Assembly: GCA_011375275.1 (NCBI GenBank)
Contig: DRLW01000092.1
Location: 1 to 6,300, forward strand
Reading direction: 5' to 3'
From: Bacteroidota bacterium
GTDB taxonomy: Bacteria > Zhuqueibacterota > Zhuqueibacteria > Zhuqueibacterales > Geothermadaptataceae
Length of the DNA: 6,300 nucleotides
The notes beneath the pieces are model-generated. The model was not told where the DNA came from, ran no database searches, and worked only from the letters and a program-made list of their open reading frames with translations. The number at the start of each line of letters is the position of its first letter. Within the stretch, counting starts at the first letter, position 1. The position numbers were made by a program, and so were the translations under genes. Positions 1 to 5,617 of this stretch are shown piece after piece.

Positions 1-670
1 ACCCCGTCATCACCTCGTCGAAAATCAGCAAAGCGCCGGTTTCCCGTGTCCGGCGACGCAGTGCCTGCATGAACTCGTCATCCGGGATGCGCACCCCTGC
101 CTCGCCCTGCACCGGTTCGATAATCACACCAGCGGTGCGATCCGTTATCGCCTCCAGGGCGCGCACATCGTTCCAGGGCAGGCTGAAAAAGCCGGGTACC
201 AGCGGTTCGAACGGCCGGCGGTAAACATCCGAACTCTGACAGGAAAGCGAGCCCATGGTATCGCCGTGGTAGCAATCATCAAAACTGAGAATATCCTGCC
301 GGCCGGTAAATTTCCGCGCCAGCTTGATGGCACCCTCGACCGCCTCGGTGCCGCTGTTGGTAAAAAAAATGTTGTCGATATCGCCCGGCAGCACCTGCGC
401 GAGTGCACGGGCATAGTCCACCTGGGGTTCCATGACAAACTCACCGTAAACCATGGTATGCAGATAACGCGCTGCCTGCGCCTGAATTGCATCGAGCACT
501 TCATCCCGGCCATGGCCGATGTTAACCACTCCGATACCGGAGATCAGATCGAGCCAGCGCTCGCCGTCGGGAGTGTACAACCACGGGCCGCGAGCCTCGC
601 TGACCTCCAACCCCATCGGAGAATCAGAGGTTTGACAAACGTATTTCCTGAAATCCTCACCAAGAGACAT
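1..670 (-). CDS. Class-III PLP-dependent aminotransferase, N-terminal half (partial at window edge)
   Basis: Reading the minus strand from the ATG at 670 gives 223 uninterrupted residues that continue past position 1. The protein fits fold-type I, subgroup III aminotransferases (4-aminobutyrate/acetylornithine/ornithine group), which are cytoplasmic PLP enzymes moving an amino group to a keto acid. Visible landmarks are a YTPDGERWLDLISGIGVVNIGH strand-turn region at about 32-53 (split here only for description), the PLP-phosphate loop TNSGTEA (104-110), the aromatic-His motif CYHGDT (133-138), IIEPVQGE (183-190), and IFDEVMTG (216-223), whose Asp218 should contact the PLP pyridine nitrogen. 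The Schiff-base lysine lies beyond the window. The N-terminal segment with TSDSPMGLEV (14-23) resembles a subgroup annotated only as 'aspartate aminotransferase family', so the substrate cannot be assigned. The ATG at 670 is preceded by a weak AAGG. Upstream is the palindromic repeat at 711-926, so any promoter lies in or close to that repeat. Family assignment is secure; the reaction is unknown. Confidence 0.93.
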   Translation of the reverse strand, partial: MSLGEDFRKYVCQTSDSPMGLEVSEARGPWLYTPDGERWLDLISGIGVVNIGHGRDEVLDAIQAQAARYLHTMVYGEFVMEPQVDYARALAQVLPGDIDNIFFTNSGTEAVEGAIKLARKFTGRQDILSFDDCYHGDTMGSLSCQSSDVYRRPFEPLVPGFFSLPWNDVRALEAITDRTAGVIIEPVQGEAGVRIPDDEFMQALRRRTRETGALLIFDEVMTG

Positions 671-729
671 GATGCGCCTTTTCCATATATCGGGTTAACA
701 CAGCACGGCACGGGTCATGCAAAGCGTAC

Positions 730-747
730 CGCGACATTCATGTCGCG
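730..747. repeat. Palindrome 1 (TC spacer)
   Basis: Perfect 8-bp arms CGCGACAT/ATGTCGCG around a TC spacer. It is the first palindrome of repeat unit 1 and identical to palindrome 3. Confidence 0.9.
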
Positions 748-798
748 ATGTACGATACTTTGCAGTATTCAGCATACCCCAGTGCGAACGGCTGAGAT

Positions 799-814
799 GC
801 GACATAAATGTCGC
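799..814. repeat. Palindrome 2 (AA spacer)
   Basis: Perfect 7-bp arms GCGACAT/ATGTCGC around AA. The outer C-G pair found in the other three copies is lost here because position 798 is t. Confidence 0.9.
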
Positions 815-837
815 GCTACCAGTCGTGCCAAGCGTAA

Positions 838-855
838 CGCGACATTCATGTCGCG
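838..855. repeat. Palindrome 3 (TC spacer)
   Basis: Perfect 8-bp arms CGCGACAT/ATGTCGCG around TC. It is the first palindrome of repeat unit 2, exactly 108 bp from palindrome 1. Confidence 0.9.
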
Positions 856-905
856 ATGTACGATACTTTGCAGTATTCAGCATACCTCAGCACGCTAGGC
901 TGAGA

Positions 906-923
906 CGCGACATAAATGTCGCG
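906..923. repeat. Palindrome 4 (AA spacer)
   Basis: Perfect 8-bp arms CGCGACAT/ATGTCGCG around AA. It is the last palindrome of repeat unit 2, 108 bp from the equivalent position of palindrome 2. Confidence 0.9.
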
Positions 924-1065
924 GTACGAGAGCCCCAAAGGGAACCGGCCAGACGGTACAGACAAAACAAATAAGGCGGGCAATATACGAGAATGGCAGC
1001 AAGAATTCAAGACATTGCTGGCGGGAACATGGTCTCTGCAGGCGGGCGGTTTTTCACAGCATAAG

Positions 1066-1093
1066 GAAAAAGCCCGGAGCCATCCTCCGGGCT
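1066..1093 (-). terminator. Rho-independent terminator of cheV
   Basis: On the minus strand a perfect 9-bp stem AGCCCGGAG/CTCCGGGCT (arms 1085-1093 and 1071-1079, 5-nt loop 1080-1084) is followed directly by a T-run (TTTTCC, complement of 1065-1070). It starts 12 bp after the cheV stop codon, which is the expected position for an intrinsic terminator. It separates cheV transcription from the aminotransferase gene further on. Confidence 0.9.
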
Positions 1094-1104
1094 GTGCAGG
1101 ACGA

Positions 1105-2061
1105 CTATTGCAACTCCTCATCTTTTTTTGCGATCAATCTGCTGACTTCTTCCAGCAGGGAATCAATTTCAGGCTTGGATAACTGCATATCTGCGCCGAC
1201 AGATTCACCTTTGTGGCGGGCATCATCCGTGATCATCGATGAGAAAATAACCACGGGAAGGCTACGCAGCATCTTGTTTTCTTTAACATTACGCGTCAAT
1301 GTATAGCCATCCATCATGGGCATCTCGATATCGGTAATGAGCAGATCGACTTTCTCGCGCAGATCGGTGGGATCACGCGCCTCATCGGCGATACGCTGCA
1401 GAGCCTCCCAGGCGGCTTTGCCGTTATGATAAGAAACGATATCAAAACCGGCAGCTTTCAGGCGATCGGTAATCAGGTGGCGGATCATCGCCGAATCCTC
1501 TGCGATGATCACTTTTTTGCCTTTGCCCAGGTCCTGCTTTTCAACATCGACCTTAGTCAACCCAAGCTCAGGATTGATGTCCGACACGGCTTTTTCGACG
1601 TCCAGCATCAGGATCATCCTGTTTTCCTTGCGGACGATACCGATGACTGTCGAATCCTCGATGCTGAGGTTTTCAACCACGTCAGGTGGCTCTACTTCAG
1701 TCCAGGACAGCCTGTGAATGCGTTTGACGTCGCGGACGATAAACCCGACGCGCAGGCTGTTGAACTCAGAAACGATCATTTTATGCTGCGGGGTGACATT
1801 TTCATAACCATACAGCAACCGGGCGAGATCCAGAGCCGGGGTAATCTGGTCACGCAAACTAAAAACACCGAGTACATTCGGGTCAAGACCGGGGTATCGC
1901 GTCAGCTCAGGCATGCGGATAATCTCGCGCACCTTGGCGACATTGATGCCAAAGGATTGGCTGCACAGTTCACCATGGACATCCGGGAATTCGAGCACAA
2001 ACTCGATAATTTCCAGCTCATTGGTTCCAGTTTCAAGCAATATTTCAGTTTCAGAAGCCAT
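1105..2061 (-). CDS. cheV: Chemotaxis coupling protein CheV (CheW domain + response-regulator receiver)
   Basis: A 318-residue cytoplasmic protein of the usual CheV length. Residues about 15-165 form a CheW-like domain (EFVLEF, SFGINVAKVREII, LGVFSLRDQITPALDLARLL, then VGFIVRDVKRIHRLSW), which in this family couples chemoreceptors to the CheA kinase. Residues about 183-312 form a receiver domain with all expected residues: the acidic pair Glu188/Asp189 (IIAEDSAMIR), phospho-acceptor Asp244 (LITDIEMPMMDG), Ser274/275 and Lys296 (LSKPE). Known CheV proteins act as CheW-like adaptors whose phosphorylation tunes receptor coupling or adaptation, so the organism is presumably chemotactic. The ATG at 2061 is preferred over an in-frame GTG at 2073, because the GTG overlaps the Shine-Dalgarno sequence GGAG (2071-2068) that sits 6 nt before this ATG. 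It is followed by its own terminator and is apparently monocistronic. The two neighbouring genes are not chemotaxis genes. Confidence 0.96.
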   Translation of the reverse strand: MASETEILLETGTNELEIIEFVLEFPDVHGELCSQSFGINVAKVREIIRMPELTRYPGLDPNVLGVFSLRDQITPALDLARLLYGYENVTPQHKMIVSEFNSLRVGFIVRDVKRIHRLSWTEVEPPDVVENLSIEDSTVIGIVRKENRMILMLDVEKAVSDINPELGLTKVDVEKQDLGKGKKVIIAEDSAMIRHLITDRLKAAGFDIVSYHNGKAAWEALQRIADEARDPTDLREKVDLLITDIEMPMMDGYTLTRNVKENKMLRSLPVVIFSSMITDDARHKGESVGADMQLSKPEIDSLLEEVSRLIAKKDEELQ

Positions 2062-2071
2062 TCCTGTCTCC
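2062..2071 (-). promoter_or_regulatory. Ribosome binding site that fixes the cheV start
   Basis: Minus-strand GGAGACAGGA lies immediately before the ATG at 2061. GGAG has a 6-nt spacing to that ATG. It overlaps the alternative GTG at 2073-2071, which rules that longer start out as the main one. Confidence 0.8.
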
Positions 2072-2577
2072 ACAAAAATTGTTGATAAAAAATCTCATGC
2101 TGCTCCGCGCTTCCGGTTTTAGCCAAAGCGATACGACAAACGACTCAGAGCGGTACAGCTCTGCACTCAGAAATCAGCAGGTTGGAGCTGCACAGGCTTT
2201 GGCGACGCCGCACAGGCCCCAGCCCGAAAATCCGTATTCCACCCTTCGCTCAAAAACACTGTGTGGCGGCCTGAAATCAGCGGCCCGAAAAGATGACATG
2301 CTTCTGTTCTGTATCCGGCATGCGGGGGAGCACAGAGCCTGAGCGATTCTCTCCGAATAATCGGCACACACGGACGAATCTCATGGTTAATTCATGGCAA
2401 TGGATTGAAAGAAAACGTCACAGATCCGGCAGGGCTTTCTGCACCATACCCGCCCGCGGTCAGCCAGCATGTCCCACTACAAGCAAAACTCTCAGAAGCG
2501 CACGATATCGATGAAATTACGTACTTCACTGCGACAAGCGACAAATAATAAGTGTTTGTAAACTCTTGAAAAGCGTT
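2072..2577. other. Divergent intergenic spacer without a gene
   Basis: No open frame here has a family-like protein sequence, signal peptide or convincing ribosome site, so I call no gene. A perfect 6-bp inverted repeat CAGAGC-GGTACA-GCTCTG lies at 2146-2163, upstream of cheV. Near-direct repeats GCTGCACAGGC and GCCGCACAGGC lie near 2190-2217. The promoter of cheV must lie in this spacer, but I could not find a convincing -35/-10 pair on the minus strand. The last part (about 2540-2577) is AT-rich and immediately precedes the plus-strand promoter, where it could act as an UP-like element. Confidence 0.6.
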
Positions 2578-2605
2578 TTGAAAAATGTGTCTTGATTTGT
2601 ATAAT
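2578..2605 (+). promoter_or_regulatory. Near-consensus sigma-70 promoter for the outer-membrane protein gene
   Basis: TTGAAA (2578-2583) and a perfect TATAAT (2600-2605) are separated by 16 bp, with AT-rich sequence upstream. Transcription would start near 2612 and leave a leader of about 60 nt before the ATG at 2673. The gene it serves is the barrel protein. Whether the transcript continues to the YfiR-like gene is unknown. Confidence 0.8.
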
Positions 2606-2672
2606 ACGCAACTTTTCGTAATGATTCGATACAGGAAATCCGCAGGCACAGGACATTGGCTACGGGAGAATC

Positions 2673-3791
2673 ATGAAAAACAGGATGACCACGCTCCGGC
2701 GCAATGCAGCATCCCTGCGCGGGTATTTTTTGGGGACTCATCGGATAAAAACCTTCCCACGCCATCTGTTTAACCTTTCCACAGTCTGCGCGCTTCTGCT
2801 TTTTGCGGAGACAAGTCACGCGCAGAACTATCCGGCCGACCTGGCAGAACTCAGCCTGGAAAAGTTTCTCAACCTGGAAATCACTCCAGACACCCGCGAC
2901 CTGAACTCCAACTTCGCTGCCGGTTTGTACACTATCCGGCTCCAATTCAGCCAAAACTCCCTCAACGAAATCCGGTCATCCTCGGCAAAGTTACCGTTAC
3001 GTGAGGTTCTGGGAACGTACCCCATAGCGCCGGTCAGGATGTTGATCAGCTATAAAATCTTCGAATTCCGCTACAATATTATAGACAATTTCGCCATCGG
3101 CATGCGATTGCCGTATATAAAACAGAGCACGCTCCATTCAAAAAGTGACCTTTCTCAATTTGAAGTGACAACAAGCGGCCCCGGCGATCTGCAACTGTTG
3201 AGCCAGGTCAATCTGAGCCGAAACCGGGATATCCATTTTTCTGTCAACTTCGGCCTGAGCCTGCCTACCGGATCCATCGATGAAAAAGCGACGACACCAC
3301 GCGGGCCGAACACGCAGCTACCCTACACCATGCAACTCGGTTCAGGTACATTTGACATCGACAGCGGCTTCAATTTTGCTTTGCAGCGCAACAAATGGAT
3401 ATGGGGAATGATGCTGCAGGGGAAAATCCGATCCGGCCGCAATGACCATGATTACAAACTGGGGAATGGCGCATACTTCACCACCTGGTTGCTCTGTGAC
3501 AGGACGAGCTGGCTGGCTCCTTCACTGCAGGTTAATATCAATTACTGGCAACAAATCTCAGGTGGGGATCGGGGTCTCGATCCGGCAGTAGTTCTCATGG
3601 GCGATGCACGGAACTATGGCGGCCTGAGAATCGACCTCGTTTTCAGCAGCCACATCTTGAATAAAGAACGGGACGGCCTCGGGAACCGTCTCGGTTTTGA
3701 CATCGGTTTGCCGGTCTATCAATCGCTGAACGGCCCGCAACTGGCCAATACAACGCGGTTCAGTCTGGCCTGGCAATACAGCTTCAGATGA
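2673..3791 (+). CDS. Outer-membrane beta-barrel protein ('transporter'/phenol MetA-pathway-like family)
   Basis: A 372-residue secreted protein. A long basic n-region (1-30) is followed by a hydrophobic core (about 32-45) and a signal-peptidase I site SHA|QN after residue 50. The mature part is rich in alternating aromatic/polar strands typical of a porin-like barrel. It carries landmarks I recognise from a family usually annotated simply as 'transporter' (Phenol_MetA_deg-like): SGPGDLQLL (168-176), GLSLPTGSIDE (194-204), LPYTMQLGSGTFD (216-228) and GNRLGFDIGLPVYQ (337-350), ending in Phe371-Arg372. Related members are often methionine-rich and lie near metal genes; this one lacks the Met-rich segments. 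The mature N-terminus, DLAELSLEKFLNLEIT (56-71), resembles the start of mature TonB-dependent receptors, but no plug domain follows. GGGAGA (2664-2669) supports the ATG, and a strong promoter lies about 70 bp upstream. Cargo is unknown. Same-strand placement before the YfiR-like gene hints at, but does not prove, a link. Confidence 0.8.
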   Translation: MKNRMTTLRRNAASLRGYFLGTHRIKTFPRHLFNLSTVCALLLFAETSHAQNYPADLAELSLEKFLNLEITPDTRDLNSNFAAGLYTIRLQFSQNSLNEIRSSSAKLPLREVLGTYPIAPVRMLISYKIFEFRYNIIDNFAIGMRLPYIKQSTLHSKSDLSQFEVTTSGPGDLQLLSQVNLSRNRDIHFSVNFGLSLPTGSIDEKATTPRGPNTQLPYTMQLGSGTFDIDSGFNFALQRNKWIWGMMLQGKIRSGRNDHDYKLGNGAYFTTWLLCDRTSWLAPSLQVNINYWQQISGGDRGLDPAVVLMGDARNYGGLRIDLVFSSHILNKERDGLGNRLGFDIGLPVYQSLNGPQLANTTRFSLAWQYSFR

Positions 3792-3827
3792 CCCACGCGT
3801 ATGTTTCCTGCCCAAGCCAGCACCCTG

Positions 3828-3842
3828 CACCTTGCGAAGGTG
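3828..3842. repeat. Short hairpin after the barrel gene
   Basis: Perfect CACCTT-GCG-AAGGTG stem, 37 bp past the barrel-gene stop codon. It is in the place of a terminator but has no following T-run, so a terminator role is weak. Confidence 0.5.
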
Positions 3843-3987
3843 AACATTACGGGCCTGAGTAACTGACACGATGTGATGCACACTGCCGGGTATCTGACAC
3901 TGGCAAACGAAACACTTCCAGAACCAATCCTGCCGCTACGACCAATTTTTTTGATAGAACGCGAAAAACTGATCTTGAACGTTCCTG

Positions 3988-4033
3988 CCCCGGCTTATTC
4001 GCAAAAAGCGCTTCGCGCAGAGGGTAGCCGGGG
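3988..4033. repeat. 8-bp inverted repeat with 30-nt loop
   Basis: CCCCGGCT (3988-3995) pairs perfectly with AGCCGGGG (4026-4033). The loop contains a smaller GCG/CGC element. The downstream sequence is A/T-rich but not a clean T-tract. Confidence 0.55.
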
Positions 4034-4147
4034 AAACTGAAAAATTTTGTTCGACTCAGTGATTTCTTGTAAACCACGGATAAAAACGGTTATCTCTGTT
4101 TTGCGAATTTATGAATTTTTCAGGCTATGTCAGGGAAGACAGCAGAT

Positions 4148-4172
4148 GGACAGCTTGCATGCATGGCTGTCC
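4148..4172. repeat. 7-bp inverted repeat
   Basis: GGACAGC (4148-4154) pairs perfectly with GCTGTCC (4166-4172). The 11-nt loop contains the self-complementary TGCATGCA. Adjacent GCA (4143-4145) and TGC (4173-4175) can extend the stem past a small bulge. Confidence 0.55.
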
Positions 4173-4191
4173 TGCAGGGCGTTCAGATTCA

Positions 4192-4234
4192 GCAGCCTGC
4201 TATGCCGGTCAGACTGGCCAGCGGCTCAGGCTGC
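4192..4234. repeat. 8-bp inverted repeat enclosing a second hairpin
   Basis: GCAGCCTG (4192-4199) pairs perfectly with CAGGCTGC (4227-4234). Inside it GCCGGT (4204-4209) can pair with ACTGGC (4213-4218) through one G-U, giving a nested two-stem structure. Confidence 0.55.
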
Positions 4235-4261
4235 AGAACAGCATGGGTTTTGAAACAGGCA

Positions 4262-4287
4262 CGGCAGCGCACTTGTTTGTGCTGCCG
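4262..4287. repeat. 9-bp hairpin with one bulge
   Basis: CGGCAGCGCAC (4262-4272) pairs with GTGCTGCCG (4279-4287) apart from bulged bases near 4269, closing a TTGTTT loop. Confidence 0.5.
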
Positions 4288-4456
4288 GGTGGAGGAATAC
4301 AGCTTGCGAACAGTCCGGGCCGGGTTGCTTGTAAGCGATTCCACATGGCGAGAAACGCTGAGATCAATCGACCGCGACGAAGCTGAAGCCTGTTTCATCA
4401 CATGAATTTCAAACCGCCGATATTGCGCATAAAGGGCTGGCGCACATAACGGCACC

Positions 4457-4491
4457 TGCCGGCTGGCACGTTTTCACGGCCGCGGCCGGCA
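4457..4491. repeat. 7-bp inverted repeat just upstream of the YfiR-like gene
   Basis: TGCCGGC (4457-4463) pairs perfectly with GCCGGCA (4485-4491). The right side overlaps the palindrome GGCCGCGGCC (4478-4487). It ends about 60 bp before the ATG at 4553, so it would lie in the leader if transcription comes from upstream. Confidence 0.5.
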
Positions 4492-4552
4492 ACTCTCAAA
4501 CAGGGCTTGTCTTCAGGGACAGCAAATTTCAGGGCTATCAGAAAACTTCCTT

Positions 4553-5617
4553 ATGCAGAGAAACCAACTTCTTTTGCTACAGCGGGTTCTATTTCGATCG
4601 TGCAGAGCCGTGTGTTCGCTGCTGTTCATTCTGAGCTGTATGCACATCGTCGGGCGGCCTTCTGTGCTGCATGCACGAAGCAGTAAACAGAGCGTTCCGG
4701 AGAACGACTATAAAGCAGCATTCATCTACCATGCAGCACGGGAAACCGTGTGGCCGAGATACGCCTTTCGAAGCTCCACCGAGGCATTTCGCGTGGGCAT
4801 AATCGGCAACAACGATCTGGCACAAACGCTCAAAAAGCTGGTTCTCGAAAAACGCATCCACACCCGTCCGGTGCAGGTTATCAGCCTGTCCGGCAAGGAG
4901 AGGGTTCCGGACTCGTTACACATCCTGTTCATCGGCAAAAAAATGTACAGCAAACGCCATCACTTCATCGACTCGCTACTCACCGAACCGGTTCTGACCA
5001 TCAGCGACATGAAGGAGTTCACCCGCTGCGGGGGCATGATCGGCCTGAGGTTAAAGAAGAAAAACAGAGTGACCCTCAACCTGCATTCTGTAGCACAGGC
5101 GGGCTTGCATTTCGACGATGAGTTTATCCGTCTGGCAGAAATCACCACCGGTATCAGTCCTGCGTATCTCTACAACATCGCCAATCTGACCACCTTTCCC
5201 TCACACGTGATGAACAACCCGGACAGCGTCTTTACCGTCGGTATTCTCGGCAAATCACCCTTCTGCAAAAAAGCACACAAGATGCTCGTTCAGGGTAAAA
5301 TCCATCAGATGCGTATCAAGCTCATCGTCACCAGCAAGGTTAAAAAAGCACTGCGCAGCAACATGGTTTACATCTCCAAATCGGAACAGGATACCTACCG
5401 AGGTTATCTGCAGAGACTACACAGCAAACAGATACTTACCGTCAGTGAAATACCCCAGTTCGCCTACAACGGCGGCTTTGTGCAATTCAATATCCGCGAT
5501 AAACGAACGCCTCTGACATTGAACCAGACCGCAGCACTGGCCGGGCTGGAATTCCATCCCAAATTGCTCGAAATAGCCCACATCGTCGTAGCCACGGTGA
5601 CGCGAGAAAATGACTAA
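4553..5617 (+). CDS. Periplasmic protein with two tandem YfiR (DUF4154) domains
   Basis: A 354-residue protein with a basic n-region (Arg3, 11, 15, 18), a hydrophobic core (about 19-34) and possible cleavage near LHA|RS (41), so it is predicted periplasmic. Domain 1 (about 52-198) has the standard YfiR pattern: DYKAAFIYHAARETVWP (52-68), FRVGIIGNNDL (79-89), HILFIGK (123-129), VLTISDMKEF (147-156), GGMIGLRL (160-167), and AQAGLHFDDEFIRLAEI (181-197). Domain 2 (about 204-346) repeats every element: AYLYNIANLTTFP (204-216), FTVGILGKSPF (227-237), MVYISKSE (271-278), ILTVSEIPQF (294-303), GGFVQFNI (307-314), LAGLEFHPKLLEIAHI (329-344). The usual family protein has one such domain and about 170-200 residues. 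In Pseudomonas, YfiR binds and represses the YfiN diguanylate cyclase. Mature cysteines are only Cys159 and Cys238, so the disulfide pairs of Pseudomonas YfiR are not evident. The ATG lacks a strong ribosome site. It overlaps the next gene by 8 bp, implying translational coupling. Confidence 0.88.
   Translation: MQRNQLLLLQRVLFRSCRAVCSLLFILSCMHIVGRPSVLHARSSKQSVPENDYKAAFIYHAARETVWPRYAFRSSTEAFRVGIIGNNDLAQTLKKLVLEKRIHTRPVQVISLSGKERVPDSLHILFIGKKMYSKRHHFIDSLLTEPVLTISDMKEFTRCGGMIGLRLKKKNRVTLNLHSVAQAGLHFDDEFIRLAEITTGISPAYLYNIANLTTFPSHVMNNPDSVFTVGILGKSPFCKKAHKMLVQGKIHQMRIKLIVTSKVKKALRSNMVYISKSEQDTYRGYLQRLHSKQILTVSEIPQFAYNGGFVQFNIRDKRTPLTLNQTAALAGLEFHPKLLEIAHIVVATVTREND

Larger units (their letters stand above)
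711..926. repeat. Two-copy 108-bp tandem repeat with paired palindromes (REP/BIME-like)
   Basis: Two consecutive units (about 711-818 and 819-926) align with an exact 108-bp offset. The core 722-778 matches 830-886 with a single difference (c/a at 729/837). A second block, 792-821, matches 900-929 with few changes, while the stretch between them (779-791 versus 887-899) has diverged. Each unit carries one CGCGACAT-TC-ATGTCGCG palindrome and one (C)GCGACAT-AA-ATGTCGC(G) palindrome, 68 bp apart within a unit and 40 bp apart between units. A smaller inverted repeat, ATACT-TTGC-AGTAT, sits between them (755-768 and 863-876). Copy 2 also has CTCAGC/GCTGAG (886-904). This is the architecture of REP doublets (BIMEs) or of a small non-autonomous element. 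The name of the family is inference, because no transposase is present. It lies 41 bp before the aminotransferase start and downstream of the cheV terminator. Confidence 0.85.
3792..4552 (+). other. 761-bp intergenic region rich in stem-loops, no credible gene
   Basis: This is unusually long for a spacer between co-directional genes. Several frames stay open for 70-107 codons, but their translations are Cys/Arg/Ser-rich, lack family motifs and have no good ribosome sites, so I call no gene. At least six inverted repeats are visible (3828-3842, 3988-4033, 4148-4172, 4192-4234, 4262-4287, 4457-4491), four of them between 4148 and 4491. A T7 run at about 3946-3952 has no GC-rich stem in front of it. 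I found no convincing sigma-70 promoter for the YfiR-like gene. Possible explanations are a long structured leader, an unannotated small RNA, or the remains of a lost gene or element. Confidence 0.5.

Noticed and set aside
266..898. A 210-codon plus-strand open frame across the aminotransferase and the repeat
   Set aside because: It lies antisense to the well-supported aminotransferase and its C-terminal part is just the translated tandem repeat (duplicated peptide). No family features.
711..926. CRISPR array
   Set aside because: Only two units, with a 57-bp near-identical core plus palindromes and no unique spacers of constant length. Not CRISPR architecture.
717..974. A frame over the palindromic repeat as a small repeat protein
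   Set aside because: The internal peptide repetition is fully explained by the 108-bp DNA duplication. No ribosome site and no plausible protein properties.
1426..2085. A 219-codon plus-strand open frame opposite cheV
   Set aside because: Fully antisense to cheV, which has intact CheW and receiver motifs. The antisense translation shows no domain features and arises from codon bias on the opposite strand.
2606..2672. c-di-GMP (GEMM) riboswitch in leaders of this locus
   Set aside because: Considered because of the YfiR/CHASE8 genes, but neither this short leader nor the 3792-4552 spacer shows the conserved GEMM core that I could recognise.
2526..2954. A 142-codon minus-strand frame overlapping the start of the barrel gene
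   Set aside because: Antisense to the signal peptide and promoter of the barrel gene, which are clearly functional-looking. No recognisable domain.
4111..4405. Small plus-strand genes (about 91-92 codons) in the long spacer
   Set aside because: Two overlapping frames are open equally, translations are low-information and rich in Cys/Arg, and there is no good Shine-Dalgarno or motif. Coding is unsupported, though not excluded.
4416..4423. FliA-type (sigma-28) -10 element GCCGATAT upstream of the YfiR-like gene
   Set aside because: Close to the GCCGATAA consensus, but there is no TAAA-like -35 element about 15 bp upstream, so a flagellar-class promoter is not supported.
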